Under the pieces are notes generated by a model that did not search any database, was not told the origin of the DNA, and saw nothing but the letters and a program-made list of their open reading frames with translations. Both the position numbers and the translations under genes were made by a program. Positions 7,830-18,400 of a DNA stretch of 64,000 bases are shown here, piece by piece. The DNA lies in contig CAYWIS010000006.1 in NCBI GenBank assembly GCA_964458385.1, forward strand, positions 1-64,000, read 5' to 3'. Source of the DNA: JAHWKS01 sp964458385. Lineage in GTDB: Bacteria; Planctomycetota; Planctomycetia; Pirellulales; Pirellulaceae. Every line of letters starts with the position of its first letter. The stretch's first letter is position 1.

Positions 7830-9884
7830 TTGACGGTCCGGAAGGCGCCTCGGTGGGCTCTGGCGGCCTTCGTTGCGGTCTTCGTAACCATCGCCAGCGG
7901 TTGCTCGATGGAGCGCATGGTGCGGCTGGCCGACTTGACGTCGTCCGAGACGGTTACGGTCCGCAAGACACCGCGCAACCCGCTAGAAAACACGCTCAAC
8001 CTCGTTTCTCGCAAAGGGCCGCGTCCCACGCCGCGTGTTGAGCAACTCTTACGGCGGTACGACCTGCACGACGCTCAAGATAGCGACCCGCAGCAAGTGC
8101 TTGGCGAACTGCAAAAGATCATGGCCGAAGAGCCAGATAGCGAAAACATCTACGCTTACGCCGAACTCGCCTACATCTACGCGAAGAAAGAGGACGCCAA
8201 AGGGAACAAGCCACTCGCCCTGGACCTCTACGGCGCATCCGTCGCCCATGCGTACTTCTACCTGTTCGATCCCCAATTTGACCGGTTTCGGAATCCGTAT
8301 GACCCCAACTTCCGCCGCGCCTGCGATCTGTATAACAACTCGCTGGAAAGCGCCATGCGGATCGTTAAGGCCAATGGAAAGCTGCTGCCTGGCCGGCGCG
8401 TGACGGTTGAAACCGCCAGCCACTCGTTCGAGGTCGATATCACCTGCAAAGGCAAATGGCGCGACGAGGAGTTCGATCGGTTCGAGTTCGTCTCGGATTA
8501 TGAAGTAACCGGGCTAACGAACCGCCATCACACCTATGGTCTAGGCGTGCCGCTTATTGCCATTCGCAAGAAACGTTCAACGTCTGACCCTGCCGAGCGG
8601 TTCTACCCGCCTGGATTGACTTTCCCCGTTACGGCGTTCTTGCGTGTTTACCCGCCGACCGAAGGAGATGGCGTTCATCGCTGCGAATTGGAGCTGCGTG
8701 ATCCGCTGCAAGCCACCGATGTGCAGGTGGGCGATCGCTTGGCGCCGCTCGAAAGCGATATTAGCACGCCGCTGGCATATTACTTAAACGATCCGCTGCT
8801 GCGCAGTAACTTCCTCGGCTCGTACGGCCTGCTCGATGCCAATGCCGGGCAAGAGTTCAAAGGCCTGTACATGCTCGAACCCTACGATCCGCAGCGAATT
8901 CCCGTTGTGATGGTGCATGGCCTATGGTCCAGCCCCGTTACGTGGATGGAAATGTTTAACGATCTGCGGAGCGTGCCTGAGATACGCGCCAATTATCAGT
9001 TCTGGTTTTTCCTATATCCCACCGGGCAACCGTTCTGGGTGAGCGCCGCGCAAATGCGAGCTGAACTGGAGCTTGCGCGGCAGATCCTCGATCCCCAGCA
9101 CACGGCGGTTGCGCTGGACCAGATGGTGCTCGTGGGGCATAGCATGGGAGGCTTAGTCTCCACCATGCAAACCCTCGATAGCGGCGATGACTTCTGGCGC
9201 GTGGTGGCCGATAAGCCGTTTTCGGAACTTAAGGCAGATGAAGAAACGCGACGGCAACTGCAAGCCACGCTTTTCTTTACTCCGAACCGCTCGGTGGCGC
9301 GTGTGATTACCATCGCCACCCCCTACCGCGGAAGCGATTTCGCCAACGACTACACACGCTACCTGGGGCGCAAGCTAATCACGCTGCCGCAAATACTGGT
9401 GAAAACCACACAGGCGGTGGTTCGCGAAAACCCCGGATTCTTCCGCGACACCCGGCTCTTAACCACCACCACCAGCATCGACTCCCTAGCGCCCGACTCG
9501 CCCATCTTCCCGGCTATGCATCAGGCGCGTCGCGCACCATGGGTTCGGTATCACAACATCATCGGCGAGGTACCGCAGGAGTCCTTCTGGGGGCGACTCT
9601 CAGGCGTGGGCGATGGTGTGGTGTCGGTCGCCAGCGCTCGGGTGCCTTACGCCGAGTCAGAAGTCTCGGTGCCAGCCGATCACAGCAACGTCCATAACCA
9701 TCCCTTGGCCGTCCTTGAGGTACAGAGGATCCTGCGCGAGCACTTGCGCGAATTACGCGTGGCTTCCCAGCGCAACGTCCATGCGCCCGCCGCGTACAAC
9801 TCGCCAGAAGCGACGGCCGCCTATCCTCCCGTGGGCGACCCTACGGCGTCTTACTCCAATGGGATTCCTGCCCTGGTGCGGTAA
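7830..9884 (+). CDS. Lipase/esterase-like alpha/beta-hydrolase lipoprotein
   Basis: A large hydrolase with a lipoprotein signal (TVRKAPRWALAAFVAVFVTI, then lipobox ASGC), a roughly 340-residue N-terminal region without recognised domain, and an alpha/beta-hydrolase domain. The latter shows VVMVHGLWSSPVTW (oxyanion-hole HG), the nucleophile elbow VGHSMGG, a later Asp and a His in VPADHSNVHNH. The best signal-peptide start is TTG 7830; ATG codons at 7719, 7731 and 7740 in the same frame would add up to 37 residues ahead of the signal, and none has a convincing ribosome site. The substrate is unknown. It probably sits in the outer membrane or periplasm. Confidence 0.8.
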   Translation: MTVRKAPRWALAAFVAVFVTIASGCSMERMVRLADLTSSETVTVRKTPRNPLENTLNLVSRKGPRPTPRVEQLLRRYDLHDAQDSDPQQVLGELQKIMAEEPDSENIYAYAELAYIYAKKEDAKGNKPLALDLYGASVAHAYFYLFDPQFDRFRNPYDPNFRRACDLYNNSLESAMRIVKANGKLLPGRRVTVETASHSFEVDITCKGKWRDEEFDRFEFVSDYEVTGLTNRHHTYGLGVPLIAIRKKRSTSDPAERFYPPGLTFPVTAFLRVYPPTEGDGVHRCELELRDPLQATDVQVGDRLAPLESDISTPLAYYLNDPLLRSNFLGSYGLLDANAGQEFKGLYMLEPYDPQRIPVVMVHGLWSSPVTWMEMFNDLRSVPEIRANYQFWFFLYPTGQPFWVSAAQMRAELELARQILDPQHTAVALDQMVLVGHSMGGLVSTMQTLDSGDDFWRVVADKPFSELKADEETRRQLQATLFFTPNRSVARVITIATPYRGSDFANDYTRYLGRKLITLPQILVKTTQAVVRENPGFFRDTRLLTTTTSIDSLAPDSPIFPAMHQARRAPWVRYHNIIGEVPQESFWGRLSGVGDGVVSVASARVPYAESEVSVPADHSNVHNHPLAVLEVQRILREHLRELRVASQRNVHAPAAYNSPEATAAYPPVGDPTASYSNGIPALVR

Positions 9885-10351
9885 CGCCACCGGCGTTCGC
9901 CCGCCGAGATTCCTCAAGCACGTGCTGCAACTGCCTCTCGTTCTGCCCGTCGGCCGAATAATCTGGCAAGTTCATCACCTCCGAAGTACAGCCGGCGCAA
10001 CAGCCATCAGCCGACTGGCTCTTTCGCTTCCGGGAGCTAAACTCGTAAATAGGTTGGCGTTTTCGCAAGCCTTGGCTGCTTTGCCAGCGATCGCAACACC
10101 GTTAGCTCGCCTCATGGGCCCTAACATTTGCCGCCGAGACGATAATTCGGGTAAACTATCCACTTGGAAATGGCGGAACACTCCCTCTTCTTGCAAACAC
10201 CCACTCCCAGGCAAGGGTGGAACCATCTAAATTGATAAATAGGTAGTCCTGGGCGGGCAACGGAGGGATCGGCGATCTTTCCCACGTCAGCCGGGGTTCT
10301 AGGTACATCGAGCAACCCGCGGCGTCCATTTGTGCTAAGGGCGTATGACTC
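9885..10351. other. Intergenic region, no gene seen
   Basis: About 470 bases between two plus-strand genes. Frames crossing it on either strand are unsupported by ribosome sites or recognisable protein sequence. No strong hairpin with a T-run and no clear promoter were seen. Confidence 0.5.
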
Positions 10352-11968
10352 GTGGCGAATCCACGCGGCTATTATCTTCGATATCCCTGCCCTGAATGCG
10401 GAGCTTCGCAGAAGGTTCTCCCTGCGCAGGCCGGCACGGAAGTCCGCTGTACGGAATGCCCTGCCGTGTTCGTTCTCCCTTCCCTCGCCGATATGGCGGC
10501 AGGCAAGAAGCCAACGCGCGGGAAGCCCTCTCGGTCTAACGACAACGGTAAATCGGAGAAGCCTCGCACCGATTCCAAGACGCCGCCGGCTGCCAACTTG
10601 AATGTCGTGCGCAGCAAGGTCATTTCGTTTGCCTGCCCCGTGTGCCAAACGATGATGCGGGCATCGGAAGAGGAGCTAGGGCACGTGATTATGTGCCCCC
10701 AATGTTTTTCACCGGTAACCGTGGGGGGTGAAAAGCACAAGAAACCGGCCCCTGCCGCCGAACCTCGATCGCTGGTGCTTGAGGATACGGGGGACGACGA
10801 GTACCAACTGGCCGACGATGAATTCGAGCGGCCCAAGGCTACCTTCCCTACCGCGGAGCCTCTTGCACCCTCCGACGCGTCTTCGCTGAACCGATTGTCG
10901 GACGATGAATATCGGCTGAGTCATGCTGAGGAGCGTCCGCGCGTGTCCGACGCCTTTGCCGCACCGTCGGCTAAGCGGAGATCCTCAACCGGCGCCTCGC
11001 CAAAATCCAGCAAACGGCCGCCGCGTTCCGAGCGCACAGAGTCTCGTTCCGCGTCAGAGATCGAAGACCCCTGGAGNNNNNNNNNNCCCTGGAGCGTTCC
11101 AGAGCCCAAACCGCGGCCTTCGCTGGAAGAACGTCTAGCGGCGGCCCTGCCAGACTGGAACACTCCCCGCGAATTACCCGATCACCCGTTCGTAACGGGC
11201 ATTTTTGGATTTTTGCTCTACGCCAGCACGCGTATCCGTTGGTTGGGCCTTGCGGCGGGCTTGGCCATTGTCTATTTCCTGGCTGCGAATGCCATCGCGC
11301 GCGGAATCGAAGGCGGCCCAGCGCTCTTTCAAAGCCTCATTTTCGGCGTTATGGCGGGCGCAGGTCTGCTCGTCGTGGGAATGCTCGGTTCGGTTACCTC
11401 GCTTGCAATTGTGAACGACACCGCCGCAGGGAACGAGGAAGTCCTTAGCTGGCCAGATTACGTATTTCTGGACTGGGCCGGACAAGCGTTTTACGTCTTT
11501 AACGCAGTGGCCTTCGCAGCCTTGCCTGGCTTCCTTGTGGCGTCGTTTATTGACGCCTCGGGACCGGAACGCTGGGCAATCACCGCCGCATGCGCCGGGT
11601 TGAGCGGCGTGCTGCTCTTTCCGGTGATCTTGCTATCACAGCTGGACGGGTCGTCCCCCTTCTCGGTGCTCACGGCGGGGGTGCTCAAAAGTATTCCGGC
11701 AGCTTTCTCGGCATGGATCGCCTGTTATGCAATGATTGCTCTCGTCGTGGGCGTAGCCGTCGTGGGTAGCGCCGCGGCGGTGTGGATTTTCGGGCCGGAA
11801 AGCATTGTCGCAGCGCTCGTGATCGGGATTCTTGGCTCTGCCGCGCTGTTGCTTTCGAGTCGCCTGATCGGCCGCTTGGCGTGGTACGTCGAAGAAGAAG
11901 AGGTCGTGATTGAAACCTCTAGCACGACCGAGTCGGAGGACGGTTCGGAAGAGGAACTAAGCTTGTAA
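10352..11968 (+). CDS. Zinc-ribbon polytopic membrane protein (MJ0042-type N-terminus)
   Basis: A 538-codon frame starting at GTG. The N-terminus has two zinc ribbons: CPECG...CTEC (about residues 13-35) and CPVC...CPQC (about 95-120). A long Ser/Pro/Glu-rich, probably disordered region (about 125-260) follows, then six or seven membrane spans (about 285-520), and an acidic tail ending SEDGSEEELSL. The ribbon type is often named MJ0042. The function is unknown; such proteins may sense or assemble at the membrane. The frame contains a ten-N gap at 11077-11086 flanked by the same eight bases on both sides, so the true protein is probably six residues shorter (see findings). Confidence 0.78.
   Translation: MANPRGYYLRYPCPECGASQKVLPAQAGTEVRCTECPAVFVLPSLADMAAGKKPTRGKPSRSNDNGKSEKPRTDSKTPPAANLNVVRSKVISFACPVCQTMMRASEEELGHVIMCPQCFSPVTVGGEKHKKPAPAAEPRSLVLEDTGDDEYQLADDEFERPKATFPTAEPLAPSDASSLNRLSDDEYRLSHAEERPRVSDAFAAPSAKRRSSTGASPKSSKRPPRSERTESRSASEIEDPWXXXXPWSVPEPKPRPSLEERLAAALPDWNTPRELPDHPFVTGIFGFLLYASTRIRWLGLAAGLAIVYFLAANAIARGIEGGPALFQSLIFGVMAGAGLLVVGMLGSVTSLAIVNDTAAGNEEVLSWPDYVFLDWAGQAFYVFNAVAFAALPGFLVASFIDASGPERWAITAACAGLSGVLLFPVILLSQLDGSSPFSVLTAGVLKSIPAAFSAWIACYAMIALVVGVAVVGSAAAVWIFGPESIVAALVIGILGSAALLLSSRLIGRLAWYVEEEEVVIETSSTTESEDGSEEELSL
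11077..11086. other. Assembly gap (10 N)
   Basis: Ten N bases. The base string CCCTGGAG ends the left contig and begins the right contig, as expected when two overlapping contigs are joined without merging. Confidence 0.95.
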
Positions 11969-12029
11969 GCTCCGCCGCGCCGTCGCCCTCGCGCCCAAGA
12001 TACCGCCCCGTAGAGAAGCAAGCGTGGCG

Positions 12030-14654
12030 TCACGCGAGATCTTGCGAGGCTCGGCCCATCGCAATGTCTTCAATCGCTGCTTCCAACGTCTCATCAACAA
12101 TCTTGCTCCACCGGAGCTTTGCCAGCACGGCGTTCACTCTTGCATGCACGTCACGCTGAGCCGGAATGAATTGCGGTATCGGCGCCGCGTGTGACCGTTC
12201 GGGCAGAGACGGCCCTTGCGGCTTCTCCGCCGCTTCGGACGTTAACCAGGTGTGCGTCACAAACGGCGCGTAGTACATCGCTTCCGGCGTTAACTCCGAC
12301 TCGGGCAACGATGAGGCGTTGATAGAAAGGGTAAGGGTGCTTGGAGCCTGCCAATCGACGGTGGTTTCCCCTTCGCCGGCCGCTTGCTGCTGAATCTGGG
12401 CCCGCAAGGCCGTGACGACCGCCAACATGTCGGCAGGACCAGCCACCAAATCACCATCGACATCAATCTTGGCGTCACCGGGTTCCGGCTCGCCCTCGAT
12501 CACCCCCGCCCCGTGGTCCCGCAGATATTGAACAATCTTCAGCAGATCGCCAATCGCAACGAGGCCATCGCCGTCAACATCAAGGGGATTTACTTTATTC
12601 TGCCAAGGAGATTCGATCCGCTGGAGCCCGAATGTTACGTTCTCCACCGTCGCGCCCGACGCAAGCGTTACCGATTGCGTCGCACCGTCGGGCGTGGTCA
12701 CGGTCCACCCCGCCCGAGGCGTTACTTGGACGGTGAAGTCTCCTTGATCAAGGTAGGGAACCGTCCAAGCGCCCAAGGCGTCGGTAACGGTCGTTGTTGA
12801 CGGTCCAAAACGCAGGTTCGTCAACTCGACGCCCGTGCCGGCGTGATCCATCACCACGGCGTATTTAATATCTGCTTGCGGACGACCTAGCGTAAGCGTT
12901 GCAACCTCGCCGCGGGCCAACGGCCCCGTGGTCACCCGCTCAATCAGTTGTCGGTTCGCATCGTAAATTTCCAGGCGGCCGTAATCGTTATCGTTGTTTG
13001 CGACCACGTCGATGCTGATGGTCGTCACCGGGTCGACAAACTCCATCGCCAAAGCTTGCTGCGTTCCTCGCCACTCCGTCGTCCAGGTATTGGTTCCTGT
13101 GGGCTGATGCGCAAAGACTTTGGCGCCCGTCACCGCGGAAGTGCGCGCCCGGACGGGCGTGGGAAACGAAAAGTTGGTTAGAGCATTGAGCGGCCCCGCG
13201 GTCAGAATCACCCCGGGATCGGCGTGGTTAACGTCTTGTTCATCGCCGACCTGACTAAGATCAATGCGTTGCACCCAATTGAGTCGCTCACCGTTGGGGC
13301 CGCGCACTTCCACCGTCCAGCCAGCCAACGGGCCTTCGTTCAAATCCCGCACTCCGTCGCCATCGAGATCTTCAAAAAGGAAACCATTGATCCCCGGTTG
13401 TGTCACCGCCGATGGCGCCGTCGTGGTTCCTTGAAAAATATTGGAGATGACGCCCGTTTCGCCAGGCTCATTGGTGGCGTCGTCAATGGCCCGAATCTCG
13501 ATCAAATGACTCCCCGGAGGAACCGGAAAGGAGAAATCAAGGTCGACCTGATAAGCATGCGGCTCCACCGCATCGATCCAGGCGCCGCCGTCAATGCGGT
13601 ACTGAATTCGGCTCACCTGGTTGATGGTGATATCGCTTCGATGACTGCTTTGATTCTGGTTCGGCAAGACGCCGACTTCCGCCCGCCCGACAAAGCGGTA
13701 AAGGCCCGTTGACGGATCGATTCCGCCGGCGCCCACAAGCGACAACGGCACATCAAGGACGTCGAAGATGCCATCCCCGTCGGAGTCACGCCAGCCCACC
13801 ATCTCGGCCGCACTCTGGGAGATGGCGTAAATGGGAAACGCCGCCTCGTGGCTGTCCATGATGCTCACCACACGGCTATCGGGGTCCGGGTGACCCGACC
13901 GGGCGTTGAGGTTCTGGGTATTATAGTAGCCGCGCCGCGCGGTGTAGGACGCGCTGCCGTGCTCATCCAAGGCATAGAACATATGCCCCATTTCGTGGGC
14001 ATAAGTGCTTGCGGGGCGCCCCGAGGGACTGATCAGAAACCGGCCGCCGGCAAACGCAAAGGCCTGCGAAAAGTCGGAACCAACGGCAAACCGATCATCG
14101 ACATCGTTTGCGGAATTGACAACAAAGATCGTAAAGGCCCAATCGGATCCCGATTTGAGTCGCTGGGCATGGTTGTACGCAAGGATGCCCTTGCTAATGC
14201 CCAAATCGCCTTCGAGGTCGCCAAACCCCACATGATCCAGGAACTCGCCAACCCAGAGGCGAAAATCTTGGGAAACGCGCGAAATCGGCTCGTAGGCGGT
14301 GGGGAAGGGATTATCCGCGTACTCAAAATCAAAGTGGAAGTTGAGTTCGTGGACCGAGTTCTGGGCCTCAAGCAGGTCTTTCCACCAAGTAACCCCCTCG
14401 ACCACCTTTTGCTTGACCTCGGCGATCTGCTGCGCGGTCCAGTTCTCGGTGCTGGGATCGATCCGGCCGTCGGATTCGAGAAACACAACGTTCACATGGA
14501 CGTCGCCTAAGAGGAAATCGCCCAGGTCCTCTGGCGTAGCCCCCCAGGGAGGCGCCGTCAGAACACAGCGTGATTCCAACGCCTCGATCTGTAGTTTGCG
14601 GCGGGGGCGGGCGGCGCACTTCTTGGTCGATTGGTGATGTCGCAAGGAACCCAT
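12030..14654 (-). CDS. Secreted zinc metallopeptidase-like protein with SdrD-B and dockerin modules
   Basis: An 874-aa exported protein. The N-terminus RRKLQIEALESRCVLTA is a LEPR-XLL-like planctomycete surface-protein motif. A peptidase-like domain covers about residues 45-300 with the zincin motif HEMGH (220-224) followed by LDEH, resembling the HExxH...DEY arrangement of the M64 family. Next come a bacterial-Ig-like region, an SdrD-B/Cna-B-type segment (INGFLFEDLDGDGVRDLNEG), a beta domain, and a dockerin-type pair of calcium loops (DVDGDGLVAIGDLLK; KIDVDGDLVAGPADML). It probably acts outside the cell on protein substrates. It is transcribed toward the zinc-ribbon gene and away from two giant adhesin genes. 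Start ATG 14654 has only a weak ribosome site. Confidence 0.82.
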   Translation of the reverse strand: MGSLRHHQSTKKCAARPRRKLQIEALESRCVLTAPPWGATPEDLGDFLLGDVHVNVVFLESDGRIDPSTENWTAQQIAEVKQKVVEGVTWWKDLLEAQNSVHELNFHFDFEYADNPFPTAYEPISRVSQDFRLWVGEFLDHVGFGDLEGDLGISKGILAYNHAQRLKSGSDWAFTIFVVNSANDVDDRFAVGSDFSQAFAFAGGRFLISPSGRPASTYAHEMGHMFYALDEHGSASYTARRGYYNTQNLNARSGHPDPDSRVVSIMDSHEAAFPIYAISQSAAEMVGWRDSDGDGIFDVLDVPLSLVGAGGIDPSTGLYRFVGRAEVGVLPNQNQSSHRSDITINQVSRIQYRIDGGAWIDAVEPHAYQVDLDFSFPVPPGSHLIEIRAIDDATNEPGETGVISNIFQGTTTAPSAVTQPGINGFLFEDLDGDGVRDLNEGPLAGWTVEVRGPNGERLNWVQRIDLSQVGDEQDVNHADPGVILTAGPLNALTNFSFPTPVRARTSAVTGAKVFAHQPTGTNTWTTEWRGTQQALAMEFVDPVTTISIDVVANNDNDYGRLEIYDANRQLIERVTTGPLARGEVATLTLGRPQADIKYAVVMDHAGTGVELTNLRFGPSTTTVTDALGAWTVPYLDQGDFTVQVTPRAGWTVTTPDGATQSVTLASGATVENVTFGLQRIESPWQNKVNPLDVDGDGLVAIGDLLKIVQYLRDHGAGVIEGEPEPGDAKIDVDGDLVAGPADMLAVVTALRAQIQQQAAGEGETTVDWQAPSTLTLSINASSLPESELTPEAMYYAPFVTHTWLTSEAAEKPQGPSLPERSHAAPIPQFIPAQRDVHARVNAVLAKLRWSKIVDETLEAAIEDIAMGRASQDLA

Positions 14655-15464
14655 CTCGGCCGGTAATCGGGATTAAGCTTACAAACGTTATTTCGGAAGC
14701 CCTCAACCGCTCCCAAGCGATGTTCATCGACGATTGCCGGAGAAACCACCGCAAGAGTTCAGAAGAAAAGGAGTGGAGAAAATGTGCCGGTGGCGCCGCT
14801 CACATTGCCGGTGGGAACAGCCCGATTGTCAATAGCTTTATCGTAATCCGCGACCTCCAATTGACTACCCTCCAAGCTAGTGAGGAGGTGCGGTTCCGCA
14901 TTTCAGCGACCGCCGACGTAGCGATGAAAATCACCGCTACCGGGCCATGTCGGCGGTCGCCGAAATGCGGACCGGGCACGGAATCTTCCGTTGGCGGCCC
15001 AAGACCGCCGTGTAGAGTATTCGACGCCAGCCAGCGCCATTCGTTCCCCGGAAGATTTCAAAAAATCCGAAGTTCCCCTGCTCCAGGCCCCGCACGTCAG
15101 GAACGGAATCTTCCCCATAAACGGCTAATTTTCCCGCGAAAGAATTTCCCCTACCCCGAGTTTTTCTTCCCAGTTCGGATTCTAGTTGTTAGTCTAGGTA
15201 AGATAGGCTGCGCAGACAACGTCAAGTTCCGCGACTTGAAAGTGCGAAAACCGTAATTAGCCTAGAGTTTGCCTAGAAAGGGCAGAAGCCTTTGCTGCGC
15301 GAGAAATTGTTCCGTGCCGGGGGAACTTTTCGTGATCTGAGGCTTCTTAATGTGTATCCGTTTTTCCTTCTCCATCTTTGTGGTTCGCACGGCGCGCTCC
15401 GCGAGGCTCGGTTTTCCGGTCAGCGACCACTTTATCCCGCCCTTACGTCCCTTTGTAAACGAAC
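14655..15464. other. Divergent 810-bp intergenic region in the surface-protein block
   Basis: Separates the minus-strand metallopeptidase gene from the plus-strand giant adhesin gene and should contain both promoters. It holds one large imperfect hairpin (14895-14971), listed separately, and GGAATCTTCC-like strings at about 14980 and 15105 with an inverted partial copy near 15051. Stretches of A/T-rich sequence lie around 15120-15200. No gene is supported. Confidence 0.5.
14895..14971. repeat. 23-bp inverted repeat
   Basis: The arm at 14895-14917 (starting TCCGCATTTC) is complementary to the arm at 14949-14971 (ending GAAATGCGGA) with one mismatch in 23 positions, around a 31-base loop. No T-run follows on either side. 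It is long enough to form a cruciform or a stable RNA hairpin and could be a mobile-element remnant or an operator. Confidence 0.7.
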
Positions 15465-18400
15465 ATGAAGAAGGTACGCCGCAAACCTCAGAGCCGCTTT
15501 TCGCTTCTTGGCCGCCGCACCCCCGCACGAGCCGCTAGCGTGCGTCGCGAACAGCGTCTCCGCTTGGCGTCGGAGCGGCTGGAAGAACGGGCGCTGCTCG
15601 CTGGTGACGTCGGTGTTGACGTTCCCGCCTTTACATCGGTGCAGGAAGCGTACCTGTGGGTTAGCCAACAGCGTGCCTTCAATAACGTAGCGCCGTTTCA
15701 CAACCATAGTCAGCCTGGCGACGTGATCCCCGATATGGTTCGCTCGCCCAGCGACCTGTTGGAAGTGGTCAAGGCGCTGCGGACGTACGGCCCCACCAAC
15801 CTGCAAGATCTCTTGAGCGCGTCGGGCGAAGGTGAAGACGAGAGCGCCACACAGCGGGTGTACGTCGACGTAACGGGCGATAACTTTCTTTCCCATGCCG
15901 ACCTCTTGGGCGTAGTGCAATATCTGCGGGCCGAGAGCGAAAATGGAATGGTAGTGGGTCTGACTCCGGAAATCGACCGGACGGGGCCAGTCACCATTGG
16001 CGATTCGTTTAACGTCATTGTTGTCATTCAGGATCTTCGGCCGGACGATCCCAATCCCAATAACTCACTGGAAGATCGCGGCGTATTCGCGGCAGTCACC
16101 GACTTGCAGTACAACCCCGCGTTATCGGGCATCCCGTTGCCCGACTTCCTCTCGGCAGAGCAGGCGGCCGTTTTCTTCGGCGAAACCTACGCCAATACCG
16201 ACTTGGCGGTGCTCGATCAGCGTGTGAACCCCGGCGCCGGGTTGACCGAAGGCGAGATCCGCATCAACAGCCCCTTGGCCAACCTCCAACAACCGCCAGG
16301 GCCCGACCCGTTCATCTTTGCGACGATTCCCTTCCAGGTAGGCGCCGTGGATGATTTTGTTACCACGGCTGAAGAGACTCCGCTCTCCATTGATGTCCTT
16401 GGCAACGACACCTCGGCCCAAGGGCAGCAATCGATCACCACGACGTTCGTAACCGCCACGGGACAAGCGGTTCTGGTGTTTGTCGAGTCGGCCGCCGGCG
16501 AGAACCGCAATGGCCAAGGCGTAGCCGAATCCGACATTACGTTTGGAACCGATACGATCGAGATTACCAATGTGCCTGGCGCTCCCACGTTATTGGCGGT
16601 AGGCACGCCTCAGCACGGTACGGCGGTAATTGCTAACGGCCAAGTTTTGTACACGCCTGAGGATAACTTCGCCGGGACCGACACCTTTACCTACACGATC
16701 CGGTACTCCGATGGTCGAACGGACGAAGGCCAAGTAACGGTCCGCGTAACGAATACGCCCGACGCGCCCAATGCGGTGAACGACGGTCCCTTCACCGTGG
16801 CTGCGAATGCCGTCCTTACCCGTACCGTCGCGAACGAGGTCCAAACCTTAACGGTTAGCGGCTCTCCCACGGGCGGCACGTTTACCCTCAGCTTTGGCGG
16901 CCAGACGACCGCTCCGATTCCCTTCAATGCGAATGCCGCGGCGTTGCGTACTGCGCTGGAGTCGTTGAGCACCATTGGCGCCGGAAACGTCAACGTGACC
17001 ATTTCGGGCGGCTTGGGGCGTCTGCCGGGCGGCACGGCAACGATTACGTTCCAAGGACAGTTGGCCGGGCAAGACGTGGCGCTTCTGACCGCCGACACCT
17101 CGGGACTGACGGGCGGAACCAACCCCGCCATATCAATTGTCGAAACTACCAAGGGAGCCGGCGGCCTGCTTCAGAACGACTCCGATCCCGATATCAACCC
17201 AGATCAAGATCCCACCACTCCGCCCGCCGACAGCATTGTGGTTACGGCGGTCGAAGGAATGGACGCCGTTGGGACCGAGATCACCCTTCCCTCGGGCGCC
17301 AAGGTCAACGTATCCGCCAATGGCAGCTTTACGTACGATCCTCGTGGATCGGACCAGTTCCGTGCACTGGCGGCTGGCCAAACGGCCAACGACACCTTCA
17401 CCTACACGATTTCTGACCAGCCGATCATGGGCGTCAGCCGTACGGACACCGCTACGGTGACCGTAACGGTGACGGGCGTGAACGACGCGCCTACCGCGGT
17501 TGACGACTCCTACGAAACCGCTGCCGACGAAGCCCTGGTTGTGAATACGCGTGCGGCGGGCGTGCTGGGGAATGACACAGATCCCGATACCGGCGAAACC
17601 GCCACTCTGACCGCGACGCTGGTCACTCCCCCGCCGGCCTCCAGCGGGACACTTACCTTGAATCCCAACGGTACCTTTACCTTTACACCCGCTCCGGGAT
17701 TTGAAGGCGACGTCACCTTCACCTACCGCGCAACGGACGCTGGCGGCCTCAGCGACACCGCCACGGTGACCATCAGCGTGATCGGTCAACCGCTTCGGGC
17801 GCGTCCCGACACCGTAAGCGTCGATGAAGGAAGTGTAGACGTCAACATCAACGCCACGCCGCCAGGAATCACGGCCAACGATGAAACCGGCGACGAGGCA
17901 AGCGTGCGGTTGATTGAGATTCAAGGCATGCCCGTCGCCAATGGAACGTTTACCACGAACCAGGGCGGCACGATTACCTTCGACCCGTCGCAGACCGACT
18001 TCCGGAACTTGGTAATCCTCTACACGCCGCCGCATCCCGACTTTGCTGGCGTTGACACCTTCACCTACACGATCGACGACGACGACCCCGAAAGCCAGCG
18101 CACCTCGACCACGACGGTGACAATCAATGTCGTCAACGTGGACAACGATCCTCCGATCGCCGGCGATGTGACGCGTGAACAACCGATCGTGGCCGACGGT
18201 CCGTCGAATATCCCCGCGCCGGGCGTGTTGGAAAATTCGAGCGATCCCGATGGCACGCAACCTACGGCGGTTCCCAATAACAACATTGTCACGGATCAAG
18301 GCGCCCGGGTCATTATCAACCCCGACGGCAGCTTTACCTACGATCCGACTGACTCCCAGACCATCCTGGCCCTGAAGGAAGGCGAGACCCTGGCCGACTC

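Noticed and set aside
13848..14510. 220-codon plus-strand frame opposite the metallopeptidase gene
   Set aside because: The peptidase frame carries HEMGH and dockerin motifs; the opposite frame has no recognisable features.
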